Shown here one piece after another: positions 26,412 through 36,045 of a DNA stretch of 64,000 nt. The notes under the pieces were generated by a model. That model was not told where the DNA came from, searched no databases, and saw nothing but the letters and a program-made list of their open reading frames with translations. The stretch spans positions 37,075 through 101,074 of the forward strand of contig NZ_JABVEC010000026.1 in NCBI RefSeq assembly GCF_014323705.1, read 5' to 3'. Position 1 is the stretch's first letter; each line of letters starts with the position of its first letter. This DNA is from Actinomadura alba. Its GTDB lineage: Bacteria; Actinomycetota; Actinomycetes; Streptosporangiales; Streptosporangiaceae. The translations under genes were made by a program, and so were the position numbers.

Positions 26412-27923
26412 ATGTTCGTAAAGCGTCGGCGGTCCGCCCCCTCCATCTTCGAGCACCTGCGCGACCACCTTCCGGCCGACGGGTCCATGCTCCCCCCGGA
26501 CGCCGAGACATTGCCCGACCAGGACGATCTGCCCGACGGCGTCCTGTGGGCTCCGGGCGCGAAGGACGGGGTGCTCACGCACCACTGGGCGGGCTCGGCG
26601 GACACCGATGAGGCCGACCGCCTCTACGACGCGATCGTTGCGGCCGTGAAGAGCCGCCTGGCCTACGACGCGCTGTACGAGGCGGCGAGTGAGGTGAGCA
26701 CCATCTCCCTCGTCGATGAGATCCAGCAGCGGCTGCGCTCCTCCGAACTGGATCAGGAGGCCGTCTACCGGCTCGGCCACCGGCTCGCCGTCACCGCGCG
26801 GCATCGTGAGCCCGTGAAGCTCGGCATCTCGATGCTCGGGCTGTTCAACGCCGACCACCATCGCGACGAGCTGATGACGCTCGGCCGGCATGACGAGTTC
26901 ACCCTGTTCGCCGCCGTCGCGCTCGCCAACCGCGAGACGGACGCGGAACCGGACCTGTGGGAACTGGCCCGGCAGGTCAACGGGTGGGGCCGGATCCACT
27001 TGGTGGAACGGCTGGCGGAGGACCCGAGCCCCGAGGTCAGGGAGTGGATTCTCCGCGAGGGCTTCCGCAACGAGGTGATGAACGAGTATCTCGCCGCGAT
27101 CGCGGCCGAGACCGGCGACCTCGCCGAGCGGCTGGACGGCGAGCCCGACCACGAGGTCCTGTATGCGGCCGGCGACATCCTGAGCGCGCTCTGCTCCGAC
27201 ATCGGAGCGACCGGCGGGATGGCCGACTACGCCGACGGCCGGCGCGCCTCCAGTCTCTTCCTGGGGCAGATGCGCACCCGCGCGCTGGACCTGCGGCACT
27301 TCCTCGCGGTGCACGAACTCCACCGGCATGCCGAACAGGAATGGCCCGAGCTGGTACCCGCGTGCTCGGAGATCCTGGCCCGGCCGCACTGGCCGGAACT
27401 CGCCCGCCGCGGGCTCGACTCGACCGAGGACCACGAGTTCCGCCGGGCCGACCGGGCCTGCACGGCCTTGGGCATCTCGACCCTACGGGTGCACATGGAA
27501 CGGCTGCGGTCGAAGCCATACGAATCCTCCAGCTGGTTCGCCGCAACCGAGCAGGCCGACGCCTCCACCATCGACGAGGTGACCGGCCTCGCGGTGGAGC
27601 TCTTGCCGCTCGAGGAGATCGCGACAGGACCGGCGGACGAGAACGGGATCGGTGCGGGGTATGCCCCGCACCGGTGCCTCGACGGTCTGCTGCAACCACT
27701 GGAGAACTGGCCGGGACGCGGCTGGCCGCTGATCGCCGCCGGACTGGCCAGCCCGATGATCCGCAACCGGAACCAGTCCATCCGTGTGCTCGCCGCCTGG
27801 GACCGCTCGGCCTGGCCCGCTGAGGCGGCCGGGGCACTCGACACCGCACTCGCCCGTGAACCCGTCGCCCAGGTGCGCGACCGCATGCGGAACCTGCTGA
27901 CCGGCCGCCCCCTCGAAGACTGA
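26412..27923 (+). CDS. Hypothetical protein, helical-repeat-like
   Basis: 503 residues; not recognised. No signal peptide or membrane segment. The sequence is rich in paired amphipathic helices in the middle and C-terminal parts (for example GAGYAPHRCLDGLLQPLENW and the segment ending VRDRMRNLL), which would suit a HEAT/ARM-like scaffold. Codon use matches its neighbours and the 5' end is clean, 69 bp after the Mut7-C gene, so it is a real gene. No catalytic motif could be picked out. Confidence 0.7.
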   Translation: MFVKRRRSAPSIFEHLRDHLPADGSMLPPDAETLPDQDDLPDGVLWAPGAKDGVLTHHWAGSADTDEADRLYDAIVAAVKSRLAYDALYEAASEVSTISLVDEIQQRLRSSELDQEAVYRLGHRLAVTARHREPVKLGISMLGLFNADHHRDELMTLGRHDEFTLFAAVALANRETDAEPDLWELARQVNGWGRIHLVERLAEDPSPEVREWILREGFRNEVMNEYLAAIAAETGDLAERLDGEPDHEVLYAAGDILSALCSDIGATGGMADYADGRRASSLFLGQMRTRALDLRHFLAVHELHRHAEQEWPELVPACSEILARPHWPELARRGLDSTEDHEFRRADRACTALGISTLRVHMERLRSKPYESSSWFAATEQADASTIDEVTGLAVELLPLEEIATGPADENGIGAGYAPHRCLDGLLQPLENWPGRGWPLIAAGLASPMIRNRNQSIRVLAAWDRSAWPAEAAGALDTALAREPVAQVRDRMRNLLTGRPLED

Positions 27924-28000
27924 GCACAACCGGCCCGGCACCGTCGGCCCGGCACCATCGCCGCGCACCGAGCGGAGCCGTGCAGCAGCCCCCGCCCTGA

Positions 28001-28576
28001 TCACCTCGCGATCTTCCGCGTCCCATCATGGAGGGGGACGGTCTGGACGACCTCGCGTACGGCGGGAGGGCAGGGTGCCGTGCGGCCGGTGGGCCGAGTC
28101 CTCATGACCCGGATGCGCAGGTCGTACGCACCCGCGCGCGGATAGAGCGGCAGGCAGACCGATCCCGCGACCAGGGTCCGCCGGCCGAGCGGAGTGGCGA
28201 TCAGCGAGAGTTCGGCGTACGTCCGGGGCCAGGCCGGGCGCAGGACCCACCACCCCGTCCCCGCGAGCCGCGTACGCGTCCCCTCGAGGTCGTAGTAGTC
28301 CAGCACCGCCTCATTGGTCGACGCGAGCGCGTACATCGTGAAGCCCTGCCCGGCCACCGCGAAGAGTTCGACGGCGGGTGACCGGTAGGCGGAATGCTCG
28401 TAGGCGAGCGCGAACGAACCGCCCGCGGCCGGCGGGCGGGCCACCAGCGCCGAACCACCGGCCCGCTCCGCCACGATCGACCACTCGCCGGCGTCGTGCG
28501 AACCGTCGGAGACGGCCGCGCAGCCGAGCAGGAGGGCCCCACCGACGCACCGGCCCCACAGGGCCGGCCGCCTCAT
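28001..28576 (-). CDS. DUF1850 lipoprotein-like TAXI-TRAP accessory protein
   Basis: 191 residues. The N-terminus has a short hydrophobic run and a lipobox-like LLLGCAA (C19). The DUF1850 part starts near residue 50 (FALAYEHSAYRSPAVELFAV) and includes the VLDYYDLEGTR segment. DUF1850 proteins are typically encoded next to TAXI-type TRAP transporters, as here: its start overlaps the stop of the solute-binding gene (ATGA). Its exact task in transport is not known. Confidence 0.85.
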   Translation of the reverse strand: MRRPALWGRCVGGALLLGCAAVSDGSHDAGEWSIVAERAGGSALVARPPAAGGSFALAYEHSAYRSPAVELFAVAGQGFTMYALASTNEAVLDYYDLEGTRTRLAGTGWWVLRPAWPRTYAELSLIATPLGRRTLVAGSVCLPLYPRAGAYDLRIRVMRTRPTGRTAPCPPAVREVVQTVPLHDGTRKIAR

Positions 28577-29502
28577 CCGCCGGAGAAGTACCGCTGGGCT
28601 CCCGGATGCAGTTGGACCGGCGTGACCTGCTGGGCCAGCTGCTTGTCGAGGTTCTTGGCCTCCGGGTGCACCCGCTCGAGGTCGGCCTTCTTGTCGAACA
28701 GCAGCTTGGTGAGGTCATGGGCGAGGTCGTCGCTCATCTTGTCGCTCACCAGCAGGAAGTTGGCGACACCCACGGTCTTGACGTCCGCCGGCAGGCCGTA
28801 GGCGGAGCCGCTGATCGTGATCTCGCGATACGCCTGGCCGTACCGCTGGGTGAGCGCCGGCAGCAGATCGGTCGTGTCGACCAGCGCGACGTCCTTCTTC
28901 GTACTGGTCAGGTCGGTGATACCGGCGGTCGGCACGCCACCGGACCAGAAGAACGCGTCTATCGTGCCGTCCTTCAGGGCCTGCACCGACTCATTGATGC
29001 CGAGTTGCTGCGCCTTGATGCCTGATGACGGGTCGATCCCCGCGGCGGTCAGCATCCGCTGGGCGATGACCAGGGTTCCGGAGTTCGGCGCTCCGACGCT
29101 GACCCGCTTGCCCTTCAGGTCGGCGACCTTCTTCACCCCTGAGTTCTTCGTCACCGCGAGCTGGGTGTAGTTGTCGTAGATGCGGGCGAGCGCGCGGACC
29201 GGCTGGGGTGAGGTGAACGACTCCTTGCCCTGTACGGCGTCGGCGGCACTGTCGGCGAGCGAGAACGCGACGTCGGCCCGGCCCGAGGTCACGAGCTTGA
29301 TGTTGTCGACGGACGCGGAAGTGGCCGACGCGGTCGCCTCGACGTTGTCGAGCCCACCCGAGATGAGCTTGGCCAGGCCACCGCCGTAGACGTAATAAAC
29401 GCCGGTCGTCCCACCCGTGGCGATCGACAGCCGGGTTCCCTGCTGGCCGCAGCCGACCAGCGTCAGCACCGCCGCGAGCAACATGGCCGTTAGTCGTTTC
29501 AT
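28573..29502 (-). CDS. TAXI family TRAP transporter solute-binding protein
   Basis: 309 residues from the ATG at 29502; the long upstream open frame is a shadow of the permease gene. A signal peptide with lipobox LVGC (C18) makes it a lipoprotein. TAXI features: LSIATGGTTGVYYVYGGGLA, the ADVAFSLAD segment and AFFWSGGVPT. TAXI proteins deliver substrate (glutamate-like or other carboxylates are known cases) to a fused TRAP permease. Genes for permease, binding protein and DUF1850 overlap by 4 bp in series. Confidence 0.94.
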   Translation of the reverse strand: MKRLTAMLLAAVLTLVGCGQQGTRLSIATGGTTGVYYVYGGGLAKLISGGLDNVEATASATSASVDNIKLVTSGRADVAFSLADSAADAVQGKESFTSPQPVRALARIYDNYTQLAVTKNSGVKKVADLKGKRVSVGAPNSGTLVIAQRMLTAAGIDPSSGIKAQQLGINESVQALKDGTIDAFFWSGGVPTAGITDLTSTKKDVALVDTTDLLPALTQRYGQAYREITISGSAYGLPADVKTVGVANFLLVSDKMSDDLAHDLTKLLFDKKADLERVHPEAKNLDKQLAQQVTPVQLHPGAQRYFSGG

Positions 29503-31553
29503 GCCTGTTTCCTCCTTAGCGCGAGATGCACCGCGACCGCCAGGCCGAGCAGGCAGAGCCCGGTCACGACCGGGATCGGTTCCAGGTAGAGCAGCAGCAC
29601 GGCCGCCACCGCGCAGAGCACCCGCTCGGGCCATCGCGCCGGGCCGACCAGCCACCGGCCGGTCACCACGGCGAGCGCCGCCACCGCAACGATCGAGATG
29701 GCCGTCGCGAGCAGCACCTGCGGCCATGGCGCCAGCCAGAGCAGCGCCGCGCCGTTGTCGGTCAGGACGAAGGCGAACGGGACCAGGAAGGCCGGCAGCG
29801 TGTAGCGCCAGGCCATCATCATGGTCTTGAACGCGTCGCCCCCGGTGATGGCGGCGGCGGCCACCGCGGCGAGTGCCGTGGGCGGGCTGACCTCGGAGAG
29901 CACCGCGTAGTAGAAGACGAACATGTACGCCTCGGGCGGGGCCACACCGAGACCGGTCAGCGCGGGCGCGACCACGACCGCGGCGATGATGAACGACGCG
30001 GTGACCGGGACCGCGAGCCCGAGGATCCAGATCGCGAGGGCCGCGAACAGCGCGGTGAGGCCGAGGTTCCCGCCGGCGATCGACACCATGATGTCGCTCA
30101 TCTTCAGCCCAAGGCCGGTGAGTGTGACGACCCCCACGATGATCCCCGCGACGGCGCAGACGGCGGTCACCGGAAGAACGCCGAGGCTTCCCTGCACGAG
30201 CGCCCGCCAGAGGCGGGGCGGGGTCATCCGGTGCTCGGGGTCGAGGAACGACAGCGCGAAGGCGACCACCGTGGCGATCACGACGGCCTGGAACGGTGAG
30301 CGGCCGATCGCCATGAGCATCACGATCAGCAGGAGCGAGCTGAAGTGGTAACCGAAGCGCAGGAGCAACCGCCAGAACGGCGGGGCCTTGACGTCCGTGG
30401 CCTTGGTCTTTAGGCGGCGCGCGTCGATCTCGATCGCGAGGAAGACGCCGACGTAGTAGAGGATTGTCGGCACCAGCGCGTACAGCAGGACCTTCAGATA
30501 GCTCACGCGCAGCAGTTCGGCAATGATGAACGCCGCCGCGCCGAGAGTGGGCGGGGACAGGATCGCCCCGATGCCGCCCGCCGCCATCACGCCGCCGGCC
30601 TGCTCCGGCGGGTACCCGGCACGGCGCAGGATGGGCCACGAGACCGAGCCGAGGCTGACGGTCGTCGCGACGCCGGACCCCGACACCGTGCCCAGCAGGA
30701 ACCCCGCCGTGGTGACCGTGCGTCCAGGGGCGGTGCGTGACTTCCGAAAGGCGGCGAAGCTGACGTCGATGAAGAACCGGCTGGCGCCCGACAGGTCGAG
30801 TACGGCGCCGTAGATCGTGAACAGCACGATGTAGGTCGCCGCGACGTCGAGCGGAACGCCGAAGAAGCCCTCGGTGCCCATGTACAGGTGGTCGACCAGG
30901 CTCGACAGGTCATAGCCCCGGTGCCCGATCTCCCAGCCGATCGGGATGTAGGCGCCGAAGTATCCGTACAGCAGGAAGGCGACGCAGATGGCGGGCAGCG
31001 CCCAGCCGACCGTACGTCTCGTCGCCTCGAGCAGCAGGAGGGTGAGGCCGATGCCCATCGCGAGGTCGGTGCTCGTGGGTTCGGGACCGCGGGTGACGAA
31101 CGCGTCGAAGTCGAGCAGCGGGTAGACGAGGACGGCCACCGACGCCGCCGCGAGCAGCCAGTCGAGGATCCCCGGCGAGTCCGCGCGCGGACTCGCGGTG
31201 CGCTCGCCCGCGTCCTTCTCGGTCTCGCGCTGGGACTTCCGCTCGCCCTTCTGCTCGCCCTTCTCTTCGCCCTTCTCGGCACGCTCGGCAGCGGTGGAGA
31301 GCTTGCTCTTGCGGACGCGCGCCAGCCGGAGCCCGGACCGGTAGGCCAGGAAGGTCAGCGGCAGCGCGACCGCGAGGAACGTGATGCGGTACTGCAGCAC
31401 CGCGGTCGGGCGGAACACGACCACCAGGGCGTAGATGGAGAGCAGGCCGGAGGCGGTCCACACGAGGTGCCTGGGCAGTCCCGTGAGGCGGCGCGCGGGC
31501 CGTTCCTGCTCGTAGTCCTCCGCAATGCCGGCCGGTGCCGCCTCAACCGTCAT
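29499..31553 (-). CDS. TRAP transporter fused permease subunit
   Basis: 684 residues if started at the ATG at 31553, which has AGGAGG about ten bases upstream; the ATG at 31562 touches that ribosome site and is less likely. Many membrane spans; the DctM-like part is marked by GTVSGSGVATTVSLGSVSWP and the SEVSPPTALAAVAAA segment typical of TAXI permeases. A charged, Lys/Glu-rich cytoplasmic insert (about residues 85-125) sits between the small and large permease parts. Works with the overlapping TAXI binding protein. Confidence 0.94.
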   Translation of the reverse strand: MTVEAAPAGIAEDYEQERPARRLTGLPRHLVWTASGLLSIYALVVVFRPTAVLQYRITFLAVALPLTFLAYRSGLRLARVRKSKLSTAAERAEKGEEKGEQKGERKSQRETEKDAGERTASPRADSPGILDWLLAAASVAVLVYPLLDFDAFVTRGPEPTSTDLAMGIGLTLLLLEATRRTVGWALPAICVAFLLYGYFGAYIPIGWEIGHRGYDLSSLVDHLYMGTEGFFGVPLDVAATYIVLFTIYGAVLDLSGASRFFIDVSFAAFRKSRTAPGRTVTTAGFLLGTVSGSGVATTVSLGSVSWPILRRAGYPPEQAGGVMAAGGIGAILSPPTLGAAAFIIAELLRVSYLKVLLYALVPTILYYVGVFLAIEIDARRLKTKATDVKAPPFWRLLLRFGYHFSSLLLIVMLMAIGRSPFQAVVIATVVAFALSFLDPEHRMTPPRLWRALVQGSLGVLPVTAVCAVAGIIVGVVTLTGLGLKMSDIMVSIAGGNLGLTALFAALAIWILGLAVPVTASFIIAAVVVAPALTGLGVAPPEAYMFVFYYAVLSEVSPPTALAAVAAAAITGGDAFKTMMMAWRYTLPAFLVPFAFVLTDNGAALLWLAPWPQVLLATAISIVAVAALAVVTGRWLVGPARWPERVLCAVAAVLLLYLEPIPVVTGLCLLGLAVAVHLALRRKQA

Positions 31554-31694
31554 GCAGGGCATCCCTCCTCACAGGAGTTACCCGGACACTACGGGTCGAC
31601 GTTCGCGCACTGAAGGCCACAGGTGGCCAGATGGCCGGATCCGGCCATCTGGGTAACGGGACAGGTGCCGGCTCGTTCCGTATGCGGCCGACGG

Positions 31695-32693
31695 TCAGGA
31701 CGGCATCGGCTTGTAGGCGATGCTGGCCCTCCGGGCGCCCACGGGACCGGAGGCGAAGCCGAAGCAGAGCCGGGCCTGTGGCGACCGGCCGCTGGGCGAG
31801 ATCACCTGGATCGCCATGCCCTCGGGCTCGCGGTAGGTGAGCCCCTGGAACGCCCTGGTGAGCTCCCGCTCCACCACCCGGCCACTATTGAGGTCGACGC
31901 AGGTGATGCGAGCGTTGCCGACGGGTGCCTTCGAACCCGCGTGACCGTAGGGGGTCCCGTGGAAGAGGTACATGTACTGACCGAACAGGGCGAAACCCTG
32001 CGCCGGTTGCGCCGCCGGATCGGGGTCCGGCAGCCGCACGTCTGCGAGGCGGTGACGGCCGTCGGTCCTTCCTCGTACGGCCTGGTCCAGGTCGAAGACG
32101 GCGGCACGCAACCGGCCGTCTTTGCGGTAGCGGACCACGAGCCGGTCGTGCCAGGGATCGATGGCGGGCCGGGGACTGCCCAGCCCGGCGATACGCGGTG
32201 TCCGATCAGTGATGCCGGAATGGCCAGAGCCGATGGTCGCGCCGTTCACGAACCTGAAACGGGCGATCCTGGTGCCCCAGCCGTCGCTGGACCTGTACTC
32301 CGTCCACAGGTACGGAGCCGCACCACGACCGGCCGACTCGACTCCGATCTGCTCTCCGTGGCCGAACCCCCGGAGGTTCATGCACCCGACCCGCCGGCCG
32401 GTCGGATCGAGCCTGGTGACACAGAGGTCGCCGTTGCGCGCCGGGCTGCCGGATCTGAGCTGAACCGTGTAGATGTGCCTGTCGACATCGTCGAAGCCGA
32501 AAGATTGCAGCACCCTGGCGCCCGTCAGCGCCCGCTCTTTCAGGAGGGCGTTCGAGGCCGCGGTGAGCTGGAACCGCCGTGACCGCCGGATGGCCGCCCG
32601 TGCGTTGTTCGCGCCGGCGACTTCGAGGGCGAGCGCGGCGGCGACGCCTCCACCGCCCTGCAACAGCCGCCGACGGCTGAGAGCATCGGACAC
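31695..32693 (-). CDS. Tat-exported beta-propeller-like protein (TagC/phage tail protein-like)
   Basis: 332 residues from the GTG at 32693, preceded by AGGGG. The N-terminus is a twin-arginine signal (SRRRLLQGGGG followed by a hydrophobic run ending NARA). The mature part has repeated aromatic beta-strand units (DVDRHIYTVQLRSG, EGMAIQVIS) that resemble the teichoic acid biosynthesis protein C or phage baseplate family, a five-bladed-propeller-like fold. Function unknown; a cell-wall or extracellular carbohydrate role is guesswork. Confidence 0.7.
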   Translation of the reverse strand: MSDALSRRRLLQGGGGVAAALALEVAGANNARAAIRRSRRFQLTAASNALLKERALTGARVLQSFGFDDVDRHIYTVQLRSGSPARNGDLCVTRLDPTGRRVGCMNLRGFGHGEQIGVESAGRGAAPYLWTEYRSSDGWGTRIARFRFVNGATIGSGHSGITDRTPRIAGLGSPRPAIDPWHDRLVVRYRKDGRLRAAVFDLDQAVRGRTDGRHRLADVRLPDPDPAAQPAQGFALFGQYMYLFHGTPYGHAGSKAPVGNARITCVDLNSGRVVERELTRAFQGLTYREPEGMAIQVISPSGRSPQARLCFGFASGPVGARRASIAYKPMPS

Positions 32694-32885
32694 GAGGCAT
32701 CCCCTTCGCTTCTCGGCGAATGGTCGGCCGACTGCCGGCGGAACCCTTCGCGCCGCGCGGGGCTCCCCGTAACGGCCGTTATCGCCATTGCGCACTACGC
32801 GACTGAGCCGTCACACTACGTGGCCATAGCGGCACTGTCAGCGAAATGGCCGCTTCGCGCCAGGGAGCTCAGTCCTTGCGACGAC

Positions 32886-33752
32886 TCACGTCCGCGGGCC
32901 GAAGAGATCGGGCGGCGGCTCGGGCGACGCCTGCGCGTCGGCGTCCGTGACCGGAGCCGCCCCGGCCGCGAAACGGGTGAGCTCCTCACCGTGCACCACC
33001 CGGGCGGAGAACGGATCCGAGGCCGTGAGCCTGGTCAGCACGGCGATGGGAAGCTCACGACGCGCGCCGACGAGCACGACGTTGCCGAATCGCCGACCGC
33101 GCAGCACGGCCGGCTCGGCGATCAGGCAGGCGTACGGAAAGACGGCCAGGACGGTGGCGACCTGTCCACGTGCGAACGCCAGCGGAGCGCCATCGGCGAC
33201 ATTCGCGGCGTACAGCCCGTCCGGCCGCAGCGCGCGGGCGGCGGCGGTGACGAACTCGACCGAGGTGAGGTGGGCAGGCGTCCGGCCGGCCGCGAACACG
33301 TCCGCCACCAGGAGGTCGAACGCCTCCTCCGGCGCACGCGACAGGACCTGCCGAGCGTCGCCGGTCCGGACCCGGATCCGCGACGTACGTTCCAGCGGCA
33401 GACGACGGCGGACCAGGTCGACCAGGGCGGCGTCGATCTCGACGACCTGCTGCCCCGAACGCGGCCGGGTCGCCGCCACGTACCGCGCGAGGGTCAGGGC
33501 GCCGCCACCGAGGTGCAGCACCCGCAGCGGCCGGCCAGGCGGCGCGGCCAGGTCGACCACATGGCCGAGCCGCCGAACGTACTCGAACTCCAGATGTCCA
33601 GGATCGTCGAGATCGACATGCGACTGCGGGGTGCCGTCGATCAACAGGGTCCAGGCACGCGGCCGGTCGGGGTCCTGCAGGAGTTCGGCCACACCGAAGT
33701 CGACGGTCTCCCGCTCCACCGCCGTACGCCGGGTCCGCTGCCGATGCGCCAT
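32886..33752 (-). CDS. Spermidine synthase-like methyltransferase-fold protein
   Basis: 288 residues from the ATG at 33752; GGAGAG touches that start, so it is not certain. The fold is the spermidine synthase type of Rossmann domain: LRVLHLGGGALTLARYVA (motif I), VVEIDAALVDLVRR, and DLLVADVFA in place of the usual catalytic acidic loop. It lacks the usual N-terminal polyamine-binding domain, so transfer of an aminopropyl group is doubtful. Such proteins are widespread in actinomycetes without known substrate. Confidence 0.8.
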   Translation of the reverse strand: MAHRQRTRRTAVERETVDFGVAELLQDPDRPRAWTLLIDGTPQSHVDLDDPGHLEFEYVRRLGHVVDLAAPPGRPLRVLHLGGGALTLARYVAATRPRSGQQVVEIDAALVDLVRRRLPLERTSRIRVRTGDARQVLSRAPEEAFDLLVADVFAAGRTPAHLTSVEFVTAAARALRPDGLYAANVADGAPLAFARGQVATVLAVFPYACLIAEPAVLRGRRFGNVVLVGARRELPIAVLTRLTASDPFSARVVHGEELTRFAAGAAPVTDADAQASPEPPPDLFGPRT

Positions 33753-33813
33753 CTCTCCAGTATCGGGTTCCGCGGCGGCGACCGAGCCCGGCCGGTGAGA
33801 TCGGCACGACACA

Positions 33814-34048
33814 TGCACGCCGTGGCCTTCGACCGGATCGGGGAGCCTTACGACGAGGCGCCGATCGTCTTCCTCGGCAGCCCATATGGGTCACCGCCTA
33901 CCGGCGGGGCGTACTGCGCTCGATCGTCGCCAAGGCCGGCTTCGAGGTGCTCGACCTGGCCGCCATCACGTACACCCGGGCGACCCCCGGCGCATGGCCG
34001 GAGATCCAGCTCTTCCTCTCCTGCCACCGAGATGATCATCGACCCCCG
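33814..34048 (+). pseudogene. Internally deleted SAM methyltransferase relic
   Basis: Reading from the ATG at 33814 gives a methyltransferase-like N-terminus (AFDRIGEPYDEA) and, after a frame change near 33885, a typical C-terminal end (LRSIVAKAGFEVLDLAAI then PEIQLFLSCHR). The SAM-binding middle is missing. It lies between the spermidine-synthase-like gene and tRNA-Asp, at the edge of the tRNA-linked integration zone. Best read as a decayed gene with an internal deletion. Confidence 0.5.
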
Positions 34049-34155
34049 ATAACGAGTTGGCGCATGTCCCACCGATCGCCTATGCTTTCGGACGTTGCCC
34101 AAGCCGGGGATGACCGGCTGGGCCACAGCCGGGGCCCTGAGGCCTCGGCACGCAA

Positions 34156-34230
34156 GGTCCTGTGGAGCAGCTAGGAGTGCTCGCCACCCTGTCAAGGTGG
34201 AGGCCGCGGGTTCAAATCCCGTCAGGACCG
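34156..34230 (+). tRNA. tRNA-Asp (GTC)
   Basis: Acceptor arms GGTCCTG and CAGGACC pair over 7 bp. D-stem GAGC/GCTC, anticodon stem CCACC/GGTGG with loop CTGTCAA (anticodon GTC), and T-loop GGGTTCAAATCCC are all present. No CCA is encoded after the discriminator G. Confidence 0.95.
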
Positions 34231-34254
34231 CTGAAGGCACGGCAGTGCCCCTGA

Positions 34255-34331
34255 GGGCAGGTAGCTCAGTCGGTACGAGCGTCCGCCTGAAAAGCGGAAG
34301 GTCGGCGGTTCGACCCCGCCCCTGCCCACCA
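34255..34331 (+). tRNA. tRNA-Phe (GAA), integration target
   Basis: Acceptor arms GGGCAGG and CCTGCCC pair fully; D-stem GCTC/GAGC; anticodon stem TCCGC/GCGGA with loop CTGAAAA (anticodon GAA); T-arm GGCGG/CCGCC. The CCA end is encoded (34329-34331). Its 3' half (34286-34328) recurs at 36628, 37896 (short piece) and 38797, and an integrase relic lies next to it, so this gene has served as an attB site. Confidence 0.96.
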
Positions 34332-34345
34332 CCTCTGAACAGCCA

Positions 34346-34381
34346 AAAGACCCCGAGCGATGATCGCCCGGGGTCTTTTTG
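34346..34381 (+). terminator. Rho-independent terminator after tRNA-Phe
   Basis: AGACCCCG and CGGGGTCT (34348-34355 and 34369-34376), with inner GCGAT/ATCGC pairing, form a long stem followed by a T-tract. It closes the tRNA-Asp/tRNA-Phe unit. A near-identical copy follows the tRNA-Phe fragment at 38797. Confidence 0.9.
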
Positions 34382-34405
34382 ACGGCAACGCTGACGGCAA
34401 CGTCC
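34381..34405. repeat. 12-bp-period direct repeat, candidate integrase arm sites (left end)
   Basis: GACGGCAAC occurs at 34381 and 34393, exactly 12 bp apart and followed by GTCC. It is placed between tRNA-Phe and the integrase relic, where arm-type binding sites of tyrosine integrases are expected. Single copies lie at 38888 and 39698, and a variant pair at 37789. Confidence 0.5.
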
Positions 34406-35493
34406 TCAGCCGAGAGCTTCCCCCAGCTTCCCGAGCGCCGTCCGCTTATCGTCGAGCGAGCTGTGTGCGTAGATCGTCATGGTCACTTCAATGTCGCTGT
34501 GTCCGACGATCTCCCGGACCACGTGCGGCGCGATGCCCAGGTGCAGGAGCAGCGAAACGCGGGTGTGGCGCATGTCGTGGAGGCGAACTGCATCCATACC
34601 GGCGACCGCACGGACACGGCCCCAGCTCCGGCGGAGGTTGTCAGGCTCCATCGGGGTGCCCCGTCTGGACGGGAAAACGAGGTTGTTCTCCTCCCAGTCG
34701 GGCCAGGCGTCGGCCCGCTCAGCGGCCTGCCGGACCTTGTGCTCGCAGTGCCGTGATGCAGAAGGCGGGTAGCGGGATGGTCCGCTCGGAGTCTTCCGTC
34801 TTGGGGCGTACGAACCGCAGCGCTCCCCCGACCCGCTGGAGCGTCTGGACCACTTCCAGTGTGGCTCTCTCGACTCCGCTACCAGCGCAGGTCGCGCACA
34901 CGACGCCTTCCACCTCTCCCCCTTCGCCGGCGCAAGCCCTACAGGCGACGAGAGTGATGTCCTCCCAGCGCAGACCGAGCAGCTCACCGCGCCGCAGGCC
35001 CAGGCAGAGCGCCAGGACGTACAGGGCATAAAGCCGTTCACCCTGGGCGGCCTTCAGCACCATGCGGGCCTGGTCAACGGTGAGGCCTCGGTTGACCTTG
35101 TATTTGGGCGTACTCACCTTGACGAGCTTGGCCACGTTACGTGGGATGACCTCCTCGCGTACGGCGGACTCCACGGCGTTCCGGAGTACGGCATGGATCG
35201 ACTGGACCATGCGGACCGACAAACGGGACTCTTACAGCACTCACCGCCCTTGACGGCGCAGCAGCGCGGTACGGCACGAGCCGCATCCCTCGTCGTGGGT
35301 CCGGCCGTAGAGCCGGATCCGCTTCTCGGTCCCGGCGGTGGTCGGCACGAAAGCAGCCCCCTCGTACCGGCCATCCTTGCGCTGGTAGATCGCGCCTTCC
35401 CCATTGGCCCGCTTCCGGGAAACGAGACCTACGAGATTTGCGCCCCTGCGGCTCTTCCGGCTCGTCGGGCATCGCAATCAGGGTGACGGCCAT
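34406..35493 (-). pseudogene. Tyrosine site-specific integrase, multiply frameshifted
   Basis: The original start is probably the ATG at 35493 (AVTLIAMPDEPEEPQGRK) with a GGAGG site. The frame then shifts to reach the arm-binding segment KRANGEGAIYQRKDGRYEG, shifts again (with about 100 residues of the core-binding domain missing) to VRMVQSIHAVLRNAVES...LGLRRGELLGLRW, and a last single-base change near 34745 leads to HKVRQAAERADAWPDW and the catalytic end HDMRHT, GHSDIEV and TIYAHSS. Arg, His-x-x-Arg, His and Tyr of the catalytic set can all be seen, but in different frames, so no active enzyme can be made. It points toward tRNA-Phe. Confidence 0.85.
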
Positions 35494-35811
35494 CAGGCGG
35501 CCACCTCCGCGAACGGGGCGGCCGTGCCCGGCTCTGCGAGCCGGGCATGCGGCCTGTTCCGTCCGGTCCCGTCTCGCAGCCCGGTCACGCCCGCCCCACA
35601 CCACTATGAGGGCACCCAAGGAGGAAGAGAGCCGCTCCATCGGGCAGGCCCACGAAGCTCCGGGCAGCGGCTTCTAGGCCGTCGACGCTTTCGCTGAATC
35701 TGCCCACGGCGCCGGCAGTTGCGCATTGGAAGAAACCCCCCACAGGTGCCGCTCTCTTGGTGAATTCGAAAGCTTGACTGTCAAGTGGGGTTTCCCGAGT
35801 CGTCGCCTGGT

Positions 35812-35958
35812 TCATCGACACGGCATCGTGGCATGAGTCCGGTCAGGGATCGGATAGGAACCCGGCTTGGCCTTGCCCTTAGAACTGCCAGGCTTGGGCT
35901 TGTTGGCGAACGAGGACTTGGAAAGCCGCTTCCTCTGGGCTGCTGTCAGACGAGCCAT
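35812..35958 (-). pseudogene. Truncated small phage-like protein (DUF6582-like)
   Basis: MARLTAAQRKRLSKSSFA and the later GSYPIPDRTHA recall small actinophage and mobile-element proteins that read ...YPIPDKAHARNALARV. Here the frame ends five residues after the PIPD motif, so the conserved end is lost. It lies in the integrase-linked segment. The 35494-35811 stretch holds no other gene I can support. Confidence 0.4.
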
Positions 35959-36045
35959 GGGAACGAACCTGCAACTGGGGTCTTGACAGACGATCACGGC
36001 AGGCAGATGATCATCTCACCCAGATCCCCCCGAAGGGAGCTCGAA

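Noticed and set aside
29503..30639. Upstream extension of the TAXI binding-protein frame
   Set aside because: It is an Arg-rich shadow of the permease gene; the signal peptide starts at 29502.
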